Notes: generated by a model from the sequence alone, not told the origin. DNA of 19,232 nucleotides from Haladaptatiplasma sp964454575 (GCA_964454575.1 CAYVTG010000030.1:1-19232); one strand, 5' to 3'. Counted from the stretch's first letter, positions 6,548 to 14,587 are shown. A program made the numbers and translations.

Positions 6548-9114
6548 AGTATCACCAGATCCTTGTTGTCCAGTTCATCGATGTCGATATCTCCCACGGG
6601 GAATCCGGTGCGTTTGTATTCGTTGAGCAGACCGATATGTTCACTCAGAAATACTTCGAACTCGTCTATATCGTCTTTGAAGTAGTTCTCCTCTTTGAAT
6701 TTAGCCAGCTTCTTCAAGGTACTCTCGCATCCTTGGGCGATGTATTTTGTGGTTTTACCCGTCTTTTCCTCGGCAAAAGCTGTGAATTCATCCGCTAGTT
6801 CGAGCATATCTTCCGGGAGTTGACGCCCCTGTAAAAATTCGCAGTAATTGTCGTAACCCAGCAGCTCCAGGGTCTTTCTCCGGGAGTTCGTAGCTCCGAC
6901 TCCCTCGATCAACCAAAAATACAATAGATCTTCGTGTGCCATCTCACTGAAAGTAACGGGGAAATAATTGATATCCACAATATTATCCGGAAGGAAACCC
7001 TGGTCTTTTATCACGTCTGCGATGTTGCTCAGTATGTAAAAGAAGGTGAACCGTATGGGCTCATTGGGAACCACGGAGCGGTGATGTGCCAGGTACATCT
7101 TTGCCTGGAACTCGGGCTTTTTGTCTATTTTATCCGTCTGTGACAACTTCATTATCTTGCCGATGGTGCTCTTCCTGCCGGATTTATGGTCGACTATGTG
7201 ATTTTTCGTTTCTATAAGGTCCACAACGCCGGAAGCACCGACTGCAAAGTTTCGGAACCATGCCTCGGTCACCGGTTTGGTGATAGGCAAACCGAAGTGT
7301 TTGGAGAAGATGTTTTCTCCGAAAGGTCTTCTTTCGTAACCGGGAAGTACTTCGTAATCGTCCTTCGGCTCCAGATACTTCATCAGGTTACGTATGCCTA
7401 TCCTGAACTGGGTCTCCCAGCCGGGTTTCTCAAGGTCGTCTATATAAGGTGTGATCTCGTCCATCATCGATCCGACGAATACGTCCTCAGGTTGAGACTC
7501 CACAAGATCCGGATGATTGATATAGAATTCGGCAAAGTGATGGAGTAGGTGGCCTTTCTTAAAATACACCTTGTCGGGACCGTCCACGACTCTACCGAAG
7601 AAGTAGTCCTTGGGGCAGTACGCCAGTACGTTCAGGGCGGATTTGCTGAGAACTTTGGTGATACGTGGTTCCAAGCCGGTTACCTTTGGCGCGAAAGGTT
7701 TTTTTCTGCCGACCGGTTCAGTACCGTAAGAAGAGTGGGAAAAATCGGTAAATTTCCCTATATCCAAGTCGGTTAACTCGTTGAAATGGTAAGAGGGTGT
7801 TACGTGCTGGTCCATCATCCTGTTCTGTACCATGAAGTGCTGCTGCTCACCGTTCTGGAGTAGTAATTTGAAGTCCTTTGTCTTACTTTCGTCGAAGGCC
7901 GCCTTATCGGTCCACGGATCAGTGGGTGTATCCGGTGTCCAGGAAGCATCCATTCCCAGATAGAATATGATCGAGCGGTCGATAAAGGCAGAAGATGCCG
8001 GCGAAGCGATCAGCACTCCTCTCTTACGTGATTCTTCTGAGATATCGAAGGATTCAAGATAGTATTTGAAGGCGTTCAGTTCTTCTTCTGTTATCTTTAT
8101 GTCCAGTAAACCAAGGATATCGAGGTGTTCTTTCAAAGTGCTCTGCTCTTTGCCTACAAGGGTTTCGAACTCGTCCACGCTCTCTTTAAAGATGAGGCTG
8201 GGTATCAGATCCAGGATATTCTTCAGTTCCTTAACGTAGATATCGTCTATATCTCGTATGAAGAACTCGTCCTTTTCGATGGAAGCGGTCCTGTTCAGAT
8301 GATATAATATCGGTCGTATGTCCTTAAGTTTCAAACCTCTATTTGAGAGCCCGAACCGAAGCAGATTGAGGTATGTGCGTAGGTCGTCGTTTTCCTTGAA
8401 ATTCATTCCCACCATGTATGGTATATCTTTCGCACGGAAGTACGATTCCAGAAGATGTCTGTAGGGCGATTCTTCCTTCATCACCACGGCGACATCCTCG
8501 GACTCTCGGATGTTCTTCAATACAGAGCCGACTATCTCCGTTGCAGAGTTGAATATCTTGAACTCGGGCAAAGTATATTCTTCCTGTGAAAAAACATCTA
8601 TCACGTCGTATGCGTCCGGCAGTATCTTTCGGTCCAAGGAAGAGAACTGGTGAAGAGCAACCACCGCTACGGATAGGCCGTCCGGTATCTTATACCGGGA
8701 TAATGCATTGTATGGGTTGATGCCTTCCGACAGTATGCCGATGACCTGTTTGGTTTCTTCGTTGTCGAATCTGTCGTGATCTAGTATCGCATCTATTTCT
8801 CCGGTCTCTCTCCAGCAGCTAATGATGTTCTGAAGGAGGTAAGCGGCATGCTTCCAGCTGAGCTCCGTCTGATCGATGATCTTCAGGAACAGCTCCCTCT
8901 TATCCTTCAGCTTTTCTTCACCGCTGAGTTCCGAAAGAGCCAAACGCCTTGGAGTAGTGGCGAAAGATCCGAGACGCGGTTCCGTCAGCCGGGCGTTCAG
9001 GGCATCGGCGAGTGGCGCGTCAACGGTTAGAACAACGTCATGATCTTTTACCTTCCGGTAGAGCGTATCGAGTGAGTGAGCTTTCTCCGATGTAAGGGTG
9101 ATATCTTCTCCCAT
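6544..9114 (-). CDS. AddB-like nuclease subunit of a helicase-nuclease pair
   Basis: The 856-aa protein is the first gene of the operon and is coupled to the AddA-like gene by an ATGA overlap. The C-terminal part (about 490-680) is a RecB-type PD-(D/E)XK nuclease. Visible residues are SALNVLAYCPKDYFFG with C500, the GHLLHHFAE helix (H525/H526), ASGVVDLIE with D632, IVDHKSGRK with D642 and K644, and FQAKMY with Q670. The first 400 residues resemble an inactivated helicase scaffold with no Walker A, as in AddB-like scaffolds. In bacterial AddB four Cys hold a 4Fe-4S staple: one before the nuclease core and a CxxCx5C group after it. Here C500 matches the first, but the later cysteines are only C758 and C796, so the usual cluster seems absent. 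The pair should act on double-strand ends. Confidence 0.75.
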   Translation of the reverse strand: MGEDITLTSEKAHSLDTLYRKVKDHDVVLTVDAPLADALNARLTEPRLGSFATTPRRLALSELSGEEKLKDKRELFLKIIDQTELSWKHAAYLLQNIISCWRETGEIDAILDHDRFDNEETKQVIGILSEGINPYNALSRYKIPDGLSVAVVALHQFSSLDRKILPDAYDVIDVFSQEEYTLPEFKIFNSATEIVGSVLKNIRESEDVAVVMKEESPYRHLLESYFRAKDIPYMVGMNFKENDDLRTYLNLLRFGLSNRGLKLKDIRPILYHLNRTASIEKDEFFIRDIDDIYVKELKNILDLIPSLIFKESVDEFETLVGKEQSTLKEHLDILGLLDIKITEEELNAFKYYLESFDISEESRKRGVLIASPASSAFIDRSIIFYLGMDASWTPDTPTDPWTDKAAFDESKTKDFKLLLQNGEQQHFMVQNRMMDQHVTPSYHFNELTDLDIGKFTDFSHSSYGTEPVGRKKPFAPKVTGLEPRITKVLSKSALNVLAYCPKDYFFGRVVDGPDKVYFKKGHLLHHFAEFYINHPDLVESQPEDVFVGSMMDEITPYIDDLEKPGWETQFRIGIRNLMKYLEPKDDYEVLPGYERRPFGENIFSKHFGLPITKPVTEAWFRNFAVGASGVVDLIETKNHIVDHKSGRKSTIGKIMKLSQTDKIDKKPEFQAKMYLAHHRSVVPNEPIRFTFFYILSNIADVIKDQGFLPDNIVDINYFPVTFSEMAHEDLLYFWLIEGVGATNSRRKTLELLGYDNYCEFLQGRQLPEDMLELADEFTAFAEEKTGKTTKYIAQGCESTLKKLAKFKEENYFKDDIDEFEVFLSEHIGLLNEYKRTGFPVGDIDIDELDNKDLVIL

Positions 9115-9123
9115 GTGTATCCA

Positions 9124-9153
9124 CTCTACAGGTAGATATCGTAGAGTATAAAA
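9124..9153 (-). promoter_or_regulatory. Promoter of the AddBA-like operon with an inverted repeat
   Basis: On the minus strand ttttatac (plus strand 9146-9153) is a TATA box about 36 nt before the ATG at 9114, giving a leader of about 10 nt. The inverted repeat ctctac (9124-9129) / gtagag (9141-9146) lies between the box and the start and spans the predicted transcription start. A repressor bound there could block initiation. Regulation is inferred. Confidence 0.4.
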
Positions 9154-9174
9154 TCATTCGGTCGGTTTGGCGTA

Positions 9175-9182
9175 TTATAAAA
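9175..9182 (+). promoter_or_regulatory. TATA box before a small ORF in the divergent region
   Basis: The sequence ttataaaa, followed by gg, is a good archaeal box A on the plus strand. It is centred about 24 nt before the ATG of a 28-codon ORF at 9202, and may also drive a longer transcript into the beta-propeller gene. Confidence 0.4.
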
Positions 9183-9201
9183 GGTAGTCGAATAGGGGTT
9201 T

Positions 9202-9288
9202 ATGTCTCGCAAACAAATATGTAAATATTATATCAAACAAGCATTAGATATCATCTGCATCGATTACATTTGTGGTTGTAATAGTTAA
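9202..9288 (+). CDS. Possible 28-aa cysteine-rich peptide
   Basis: The ORF begins at ATG 9202 and ends at TAA 9286-9288. The peptide is basic at its start (MSRKQICKYYIKQ) and carries four cysteines at positions 7, 19, 24 and 26, the last two as CGC. The TATA box at 9175-9182 is spaced so that the transcript would start at or beside the ATG, the same leaderless arrangement as the larger genes here. The spacing is the main reason to list it. No homologue is known to me and chance is possible. Confidence 0.3.
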   Translation: MSRKQICKYYIKQALDIICIDYICGCNS

Positions 9289-9331
9289 TATTGAGTTACC
9301 GGTTACGATAGATAACCCCTGTGCTGAAAAC

Positions 9332-9340
9332 CTTTATATT
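9332..9340 (+). promoter_or_regulatory. TATA box of the beta-propeller gene
   Basis: The sequence ctttatatt is centred 26 nt before the ATG at 9362. This is the exact spacing for a leaderless transcript, and it rules against the longer frame opening at GTG 9272. Confidence 0.55.
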
Positions 9341-9361
9341 CTACCTTCCATATCCATATAT

Positions 9362-11026
9362 ATGCGGGAAATCGAAACGAAACTATGGGTGATATCGGTT
9401 GGTGTGTTACTGATTATTACCGTATCCGCATCATTTCTTCAACCGGTCCTAGCACAAAATAACTCCGGCTGGACCCACTCAGAATTCAAAGAGATACATG
9501 GCAACTTTTCACCTGTGGTGGATCAAGAGGGCTCAGTGTATGTAGGTACCAAAGACGGATACATGTACTGTTTTGATAGTTACGGCGAAATGCGTTGGAA
9601 AAAACATTATGAACTGGAAGATGAAGATATCACTTTTGTAGGTGGAACCCTAGGTGAAGATGGGTATCTGTATTTTTCCGGGATAACAGGGGTTATCAAA
9701 CTAGACACGGACGGAATAGTTCAATGGAAACATCCGGTTAGAACGATCAGAAAGTATTATGAAAAAGGATTGAGAGATTATTGGAAACATCCGCCGGTAG
9801 TCACATCAGACGGTGATGTTTTTGTGATGACATATACCATATGGAAGGTTAACGAAGACGGGGCCCAACGATTTGGACAATGGGAGGGAGATTGTCATCC
9901 TTTAGAAGTAGACAACGGAGGTTATGTATATGTGACCACACCAGAGCATGGTATATATGCATTAGATCCCCAAGGTGAGGTCATATGGGGTACCAGGATC
10001 AACAACATCATGCATCAACCAGTTATCAGAGATGATGGAACCATCCACGTAACTGCAGATAATGTTATTTATGCAATTGATTCTACAGATGGAGATATTT
10101 TATGGGATATAAAACTTAAATCATATGCAAATAGAAAACCGCTGATACATAACGACGAGATTATAGTTGCAGATATGAGTAATACCGTTTATAAGATAGA
10201 AGCCATAAACGGTACTATATTGGATTCATTTACAACCTCAGATTATATTTGGAGTTGGAGTTTAGGTAAAAATGATACTATATACTGGTCAACTACAAAT
10301 ACCGTAACTGCAATAGATATGGAAGGAAATGTAAAATGGGATTATGATATACGCGGGCATTTAAAGTGGTGGACGGGTAGTCTAATCGATGAATATTATA
10401 TCACCGGTGAACCCGTAGAATTTGGAAACACAATATATCTTTTGACAAATAAATTCGATTTGTATGCCCTGGAAGGCGATCCAGAAGTTGACCAAGAACT
10501 TCATGCTTTAATATTCAATATTGGAGTAGCAACCGTGTTTATATGTACATTGATTATGTTAGCCAAATTTTGGGAAAGAAACGAAATTTCTAGTCGAAGA
10601 TGTGTCTACACGTTTTTCTATATGATATCCGGTTTCTTCACATCTATGTATTTTTACTTGTTCTTTATCGGCTTTTTTGACCTCAGTATATTTTCATTAT
10701 TGATTTTGTTCTATTTTGTGACAGTCAATATTTTTCTGATCCGTGACCTTGTTGGTAAAAAGCCTTCCAAGATGTATGCAAATAATCAGTTAACATCGGT
10801 CTTATGGGGTATAATTATAATCCCAATAATCATATGTATATTCTTCATACGGATTGGTCACATCTTATTTTTCTCATCCGTAATTTCCTTGATCACGATT
10901 GCATTCATGTACATAGATATCAATTTGAGATATGATGAAGGATATGGGGGGCGGAAAAAAACCATGGATGATGTCAGGGGCGAAGCGCAGATGAGATATA
11001 ATTTGGAATTCCGTGGGATGAGGTAG
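9362..11026 (+). CDS. Membrane-anchored PQQ-type beta-propeller protein
   Basis: The 554-aa protein begins with a signal peptide or membrane anchor (charged MREIETK, then a hydrophobic stretch to about residue 27, ending near VLAQNN). Residues about 30-375 are PQQ-like propeller repeats. Each blade carries the GxVYxxxxDGxxYxxD and GxxxWxxxx rhythm, for example GSVYVGTKDGYMYCFD, GYVYVTTPEHGIYALD and GTIHVTADNVIYAID, giving about seven blades. Residues about 381-518 form about five transmembrane helices, followed by a short charged cytoplasmic tail. The propeller should therefore face outside the cell. Family members range from BamB-like scaffolds to quinoprotein enzymes; no PQQ ligands or enzyme motif are evident, so a binding or sensing role is more likely. 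The start at 9362 is chosen from the TATA spacing and the signal peptide. Confidence 0.78.
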   Translation: MREIETKLWVISVGVLLIITVSASFLQPVLAQNNSGWTHSEFKEIHGNFSPVVDQEGSVYVGTKDGYMYCFDSYGEMRWKKHYELEDEDITFVGGTLGEDGYLYFSGITGVIKLDTDGIVQWKHPVRTIRKYYEKGLRDYWKHPPVVTSDGDVFVMTYTIWKVNEDGAQRFGQWEGDCHPLEVDNGGYVYVTTPEHGIYALDPQGEVIWGTRINNIMHQPVIRDDGTIHVTADNVIYAIDSTDGDILWDIKLKSYANRKPLIHNDEIIVADMSNTVYKIEAINGTILDSFTTSDYIWSWSLGKNDTIYWSTTNTVTAIDMEGNVKWDYDIRGHLKWWTGSLIDEYYITGEPVEFGNTIYLLTNKFDLYALEGDPEVDQELHALIFNIGVATVFICTLIMLAKFWERNEISSRRCVYTFFYMISGFFTSMYFYLFFIGFFDLSIFSLLILFYFVTVNIFLIRDLVGKKPSKMYANNQLTSVLWGIIIIPIIICIFFIRIGHILFFSSVISLITIAFMYIDINLRYDEGYGGRKKTMDDVRGEAQMRYNLEFRGMR

Positions 11027-11065
11027 CGAAGGTAGGCGTATATCAGAAGGAAAAGTGACAGAAAG

Positions 11066-11073
11066 ATTTATAT
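11066..11073 (+). promoter_or_regulatory. TATA box of the UPF0175/DUF3368 operon
   Basis: The sequence atttatat is centred about 34 nt before the ATG at 11104, giving a leader of about 8 nt. Confidence 0.4.
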
Positions 11074-11103
11074 CGCCTATAATTACTATTTCATGTTGAT
11101 AAT

Positions 11104-11358
11104 ATGGAATCGATATCTATTGGGGATGACATCCTAAATGCGATAAGACTTCCCAAAAAGGATAAACATAGGATTCTTAAACTTGAGTTAGCATTAGCTC
11201 TTTATCAACAAGGTATTGTTTCTCTGGGTAAAGCCAGAAAACTCGCCGACATGGGTAAGTGGGAATTCATCGATGAAATTAACAGGAGAAAAATAGAGAG
11301 ACATTACACGGAGAGAGAATTTGAGGAGGATATTGAATTTGCCCAAGGTAGTGAGTGA
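11104..11358 (+). CDS. UPF0175-family antitoxin
   Basis: The 84-aa protein matches the small UPF0175 proteins. It has an N-terminal strand (ISIGDDI), then KLELALALYQQGIVSLGKARKLADMGKWEFIDEI, the family's conserved helix pair in which a short helix of LALYQQG type leads to SLGKARKLA and W/F-EF. The tail is acidic. UPF0175 proteins are usually encoded just before DUF3368 PIN-like proteins and are regarded as their antitoxins; this arrangement is present here with a 20-nt overlap. The SLGKARKLADM segment looks like a helix-turn-helix, so it may also repress the operon. The antitoxin role is from family context. Confidence 0.78.
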   Translation: MESISIGDDILNAIRLPKKDKHRILKLELALALYQQGIVSLGKARKLADMGKWEFIDEINRRKIERHYTEREFEEDIEFAQGSE

Positions 11359-11827
11359 TTCATCTCCATTGATTCATCTTTCAAAAATAGGACTTCTGGA
11401 TATCCTCCCCCATATATTTGGAGAGATCATGGTCCCGGAAGCAGTTCACGACGAGTGTGTTATCGATGGTGGGGACAGAGAGGACGCAAAAATGATCGCT
11501 AACTCAGAGTGGATAAAGATAAAATCGATCGATAGTGAGAATGATCATTTAAAAAGAGCTTTTTTGAGAGATGTAGATGATGGTGAAGCAGAGGCCATCG
11601 TTCTCGCAATACAGGAATCCGCGGACCTTATATTGATAGATGAATATGATGCCAGAGAATTGGCAAGAAATCATGATATAAAGGTAACCGGAGTAATAGG
11701 TGTATTATTAAAAGCAAAAAAGGAAGGTTTAGTAGATGATATAAAAATGCATTTAGATGAATTAAGAGAATCCGGTTTTTGGATAGATGATAAGTTCTAT
11801 GATAAGATATGTAATATCTCGCTATGA
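11339..11827 (+). CDS. DUF3368 PIN-like toxin nuclease
   Basis: The 162-aa protein is a PIN-fold DUF3368 member. It opens PKVVSDSSPLIHLSKIGLL with the first catalytic Asp, has VPEAVHDE with conserved Glu, then DVDDGEAEAIVLA and ADLILIDEYDARELA with further acidic residues, and ends with the DUF3368-type KKEGLVDDIKMHLDELRESGFWID. PIN toxins cut RNA using these acidic residues and a metal ion. The frame opens at TTG 11321, but the TTG at 11339 is preferred: it follows gaggagga (11323-11330) by 8 nt and gives the family N-terminus. Unusually, the ribosome binding site and start lie inside the antitoxin gene, which should keep toxin translation dependent on it. The RNA target is unknown. Confidence 0.8.
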   Translation: MPKVVSDSSPLIHLSKIGLLDILPHIFGEIMVPEAVHDECVIDGGDREDAKMIANSEWIKIKSIDSENDHLKRAFLRDVDDGEAEAIVLAIQESADLILIDEYDARELARNHDIKVTGVIGVLLKAKKEGLVDDIKMHLDELRESGFWIDDKFYDKICNISL

Positions 11828-11884
11828 TACAGAGAGTTGTAAAAAACGGATATATACCCCTCTCCGTTGAAATATTCCGCGAAA

Positions 11885-11893
11885 GTTTTATAG
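11885..11893 (+). promoter_or_regulatory. TATA box of the hydrogenase operon
   Basis: The sequence gttttatag precedes hydB by about 58 nt and would give a leader of about 30 nt. A weak ribosome binding site (gagtgag, 11937-11943) sits just before the ATG. A second candidate box lies at about 11898-11906. Confidence 0.4.
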
Positions 11894-11946
11894 TCCCCCT
11901 ATTTATGCCCTCGTAAAGCCCGATAAAAAAATGCAAGAGTGAGACC

Positions 11947-12978
11947 ATGAAAATCATAAAAAAAGAAGACTTGGACTCCTTTGTGGACTACCTTATCGAG
12001 AAAGATCCAGGTGAGGTAGTGGGAGTAAAAGAAAGAGGCAGCAAATTTGCTTTCGACAAGCTTGGTTCTTCCAAAGAGCTAAGATTGGATTACGATGTGA
12101 CCATATTGCCTCCCAAAAAATACTTCCTTCCCCAGAAGGAAACATTGTTGAAGTTCAAGTCCAACGATAAGATCAAGGCCGAACCCGAAGAAAAGGTAAC
12201 CAAGAGGATAATCGTCGGTGTTCATCCATACGACATCATAGCTATCCAGCAGATGGATAGAGTATTCAGTGAGGAACCGGAGGACCCGTATTATCTTAAC
12301 AAAAGAAATGCCTCGGTGATCATTGGAGTCAATATGAAAAAGCCATCTGAAAGGTGTTTCGCAGGCAGCATGAACACTGCTTTCACAGACGATGGATACG
12401 ACCTTATGCTCACTGACCTTGGTGGAAAGTATGCCATCGAGATAGGCACCGAAAAGGGCGGCGAGTTATTGAAAAACTGTGGAGTTTCCATGAAGGAAGC
12501 CGGCGAGGAAGACATGAAACTGGTGGAAGAAAAGAAGGACTCCTTGAAATTCGAAACAAAGCTCGACTTCGACGTGAGTGAACTGCCCGAACTGATGAAA
12601 TCAAATTACGCTAACGATGAATTCTGGGAAGAAAACGCTGAGAACTGCTATTCTTGCGGTACCTGTAATCTAGTTTGCCCGACCTGCTACTGTTTCGATG
12701 TGAAGGATGAGATGGAAGTAACACTCAAAGACGGTAAAAGGATCAGACAGTGGGACGGTTGTTTACTGGAAAGGTTCGCAGTCGTTGCAGGTAACGAAAA
12801 CTTCAGAGAAGAGCGTGGAGAACGTTACAGACACAGATACATGAGAAAGGGTCTCTACTTACACAATAAATTCGAGGATATCGCGTGCGTTGGGTGCGGC
12901 AGATGTTCATCCCAGTGTGTGCCGGATATCGCGGACCCAGCAAATATATTCAATAAGCTAAAGGAGGGGAAAATATGA
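11947..12978 (+). CDS. hydB: Sulfhydrogenase subunit beta (4Fe-4S protein)
   Basis: The 343-aa protein matches the beta subunit of cytosolic sulfhydrogenase (group 3b [NiFe] hydrogenase) of archaea such as Pyrococcus. Two cysteine groups are plain: C234, C237, C240, C244 plus C247 and C249 (CYSCGTCNLVCPTCYC), and C314, C317, C320, C324 (CVGCGRCSSQC). They are spaced to hold 4Fe-4S clusters as in ferredoxin-type domains. This subunit is thought to pass electrons between the flavin subunit and sulfur or polysulfide. It heads the operon and overlaps hydG by 4 nt (ATGA). The length fits the family. A sulfur-reductase activity in this organism is inferred, not shown. Confidence 0.88.
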   Translation: MKIIKKEDLDSFVDYLIEKDPGEVVGVKERGSKFAFDKLGSSKELRLDYDVTILPPKKYFLPQKETLLKFKSNDKIKAEPEEKVTKRIIVGVHPYDIIAIQQMDRVFSEEPEDPYYLNKRNASVIIGVNMKKPSERCFAGSMNTAFTDDGYDLMLTDLGGKYAIEIGTEKGGELLKNCGVSMKEAGEEDMKLVEEKKDSLKFETKLDFDVSELPELMKSNYANDEFWEENAENCYSCGTCNLVCPTCYCFDVKDEMEVTLKDGKRIRQWDGCLLERFAVVAGNENFREERGERYRHRYMRKGLYLHNKFEDIACVGCGRCSSQCVPDIADPANIFNKLKEGKI

Positions 12979-13817
12979 ATAAATCACCATATCTACCTGA
13001 AGATGCGACCATACAGAAGATAACGCCCATGACAGATAGAGAAACCCTCTTCGAGATAAAGCTCGATAACGGGAATGCATTGGGACACCAACCGGGACAA
13101 TTCGTAGAAGTTAGCGTACCCGGTGTGGGAGAAGCACCCATATCCATATCTTCGTCACCGACCAAAAGCGACGAGTCCTTCGAATTGTGTGTTCGTGCAG
13201 TCGGAAACGTCACCAACATACTTCACGGTTTGAAAGAAGGAGACAAGATAGGTATAAGAGGACCATACGGGACCGGATTCCCAGTAGATGATCTGAAGGG
13301 TAAAGATATCCTGTTCATCGCAGGTGGTCTCGGTATAGCACCGCTCCGTTCTTTCATCAACTACGCTTTGGATAGGCGTGAAGATTTCGCTAATGTGAAG
13401 ATACTTTACGGCTGCAGAGAGCCCTGTGAACTTCTTTACAAAGACGAAGCTGAAGGATGGAAGGAAAGAGAGGATATAGAATATCTCGAAACCGTAGACA
13501 GATGTCCCGAAGGAGTTTGCTGGGAAGGTAACATAGGTGTTATAACCAAATTGATCCCGGGTATAGATATAGACCTGGAAAATACATATGCAGTTGTTTG
13601 CGGACCTCCCATCATGTACAAATTCGTACTCATGGAATTAGACAAGAAGAACATACAGGACGAGCGTATCATACTGTCTCTTGAGAGGCACATGAAGTGC
13701 GGTCTAGGCAAATGCGGACACTGTCAGATAAACGGCAGCAAAGGCGAATACTATGTATGCCAGGATGGTCCCGTTTTCAACTATGCAGATATCAAAGGAT
13801 TCGAGGAGGCGTTATGA
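12975..13817 (+). CDS. hydG: Sulfhydrogenase subunit gamma (FAD/NAD(P)-binding)
   Basis: The 280-aa protein is a ferredoxin-NADP reductase-type flavoprotein. The FAD region contains PGQFVEVSVPG, APISISSSP and GPYGTGFP. The nucleotide-binding region contains IAGGLGIAPLRSFINYAL (about residues 115-132) and VCGPPIMYKFV. The C-terminus binds a 2Fe-2S cluster through C242, C247, C250 and C262 (CGLGKCGHC...C). In sulfhydrogenases this subunit exchanges electrons with NAD(P)H. It is preceded by aaggagggg just before the ATG and is coupled to hydB and hydD by ATGA overlaps. NADP versus NAD preference is not readable here. Confidence 0.9.
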   Translation: MNKSPYLPEDATIQKITPMTDRETLFEIKLDNGNALGHQPGQFVEVSVPGVGEAPISISSSPTKSDESFELCVRAVGNVTNILHGLKEGDKIGIRGPYGTGFPVDDLKGKDILFIAGGLGIAPLRSFINYALDRREDFANVKILYGCREPCELLYKDEAEGWKEREDIEYLETVDRCPEGVCWEGNIGVITKLIPGIDIDLENTYAVVCGPPIMYKFVLMELDKKNIQDERIILSLERHMKCGLGKCGHCQINGSKGEYYVCQDGPVFNYADIKGFEEAL

Positions 13818-14587
13818 TGAAACAAAAGATCAAACCGAAGGCGGCGTTCTTTGATCTCGCCGGTTGTGAAGGAGACCAGCTGCAGATAGCTAATCTGGAA
13901 GAAAAGATACTTGACCTGCTAAATTTAGTAGAAGTAGTAAGCTTCCGTGAAGTTATGAAGGAGCACTCCGATGACTACGATATAGCCTTCATCGAAGGTT
14001 CAGCGACCAACGCACACGCAGAAGAAAGGTTGAAAGAGATACGCAAGAACGCAGATATCGTTGTGGCCATAGGGGCATGCGCGACCATCGGTGGAATCAA
14101 CTCGATAAGAAATAAGCAAGATCACGACGAAGTCGGTAAACGTGTTTACGGGGATAATGCGGAACTTTCAGAACTATACAAGAGCTGGGAGAAAGCAAAA
14201 CCGATCGATGCGGTTATAGAAGTAGATTACAAGATACACGGCTGTCCGATAGATAGAGACGAATTCTTACATGTGGTAGAATCGCTGGTCGTCGGTAGAG
14301 TACCGAACATACCTGATTATCCGGTCTGTGTGGAATGTAAGCTCAATGAGAATGTTTGTGCCTTCGAAAGAGATGAATTCTGTGTTGGTCCGGTGACCAG
14401 AGCAGGATGTGACGCATGCTGTGTCAACGAAGGAACCAGATGCTGGGGATGTCGTGGACTGATAGACAATCCCAACGAAGAGGCACACATGGAAGTGCTT
14501 GAAGAGTATGGCCTGACTCCAGAGGACGTGATGAAGGAATTTGATCTTTACTTCACGTGGCAAAAGGAGGCACGAGAAAATGAATAA
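13814..14587 (+). CDS. hydD: Sulfhydrogenase subunit delta (hydrogenase small subunit)
   Basis: The 257-aa small subunit relays electrons from the NiFe site through three iron-sulfur clusters. The proximal-cluster ligands are expected in a CxxC near residue 18, plus later cysteines. Here the first motif is AGCEGDQLQ (C18, D21), with C89 (GACAT) and C144 (HGCP), so the second ligand is Asp rather than Cys. C-terminal cysteines (CVECKLNENVC, EFCVG, AGCDACC, TRCWGC, residues about 168-220) suit the medial and distal clusters. The ATG at 13814 overlaps the hydG stop (ATGA), and gaggagg at 13803-13809 also suits the next ATG at 13817. The longer frame from 13697 is inside hydG and is not used. Confidence 0.9.
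   Translation: MMKQKIKPKAAFFDLAGCEGDQLQIANLEEKILDLLNLVEVVSFREVMKEHSDDYDIAFIEGSATNAHAEERLKEIRKNADIVVAIGACATIGGINSIRNKQDHDEVGKRVYGDNAELSELYKSWEKAKPIDAVIEVDYKIHGCPIDRDEFLHVVESLVVGRVPNIPDYPVCVECKLNENVCAFERDEFCVGPVTRAGCDACCVNEGTRCWGCRGLIDNPNEEAHMEVLEEYGLTPEDVMKEFDLYFTWQKEARENE

Noticed and set aside
4250..8307. Many plus-strand ORFs opposite the two large repair genes
   Set aside because: They are antisense shadows of long real coding frames with clear helicase and nuclease motifs.
9272..9361. GTG start extending the beta-propeller protein by 30 residues
   Set aside because: The TATA box at 9332-9340 lies inside this extension, and a signal peptide begins at the ATG 9362.
13697..13813. Upstream extension of the hydD frame
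   Set aside because: It lies inside hydG in another frame. The ribosome binding site at 13803-13809 and the ATGA overlap place the start at 13814 or 13817.
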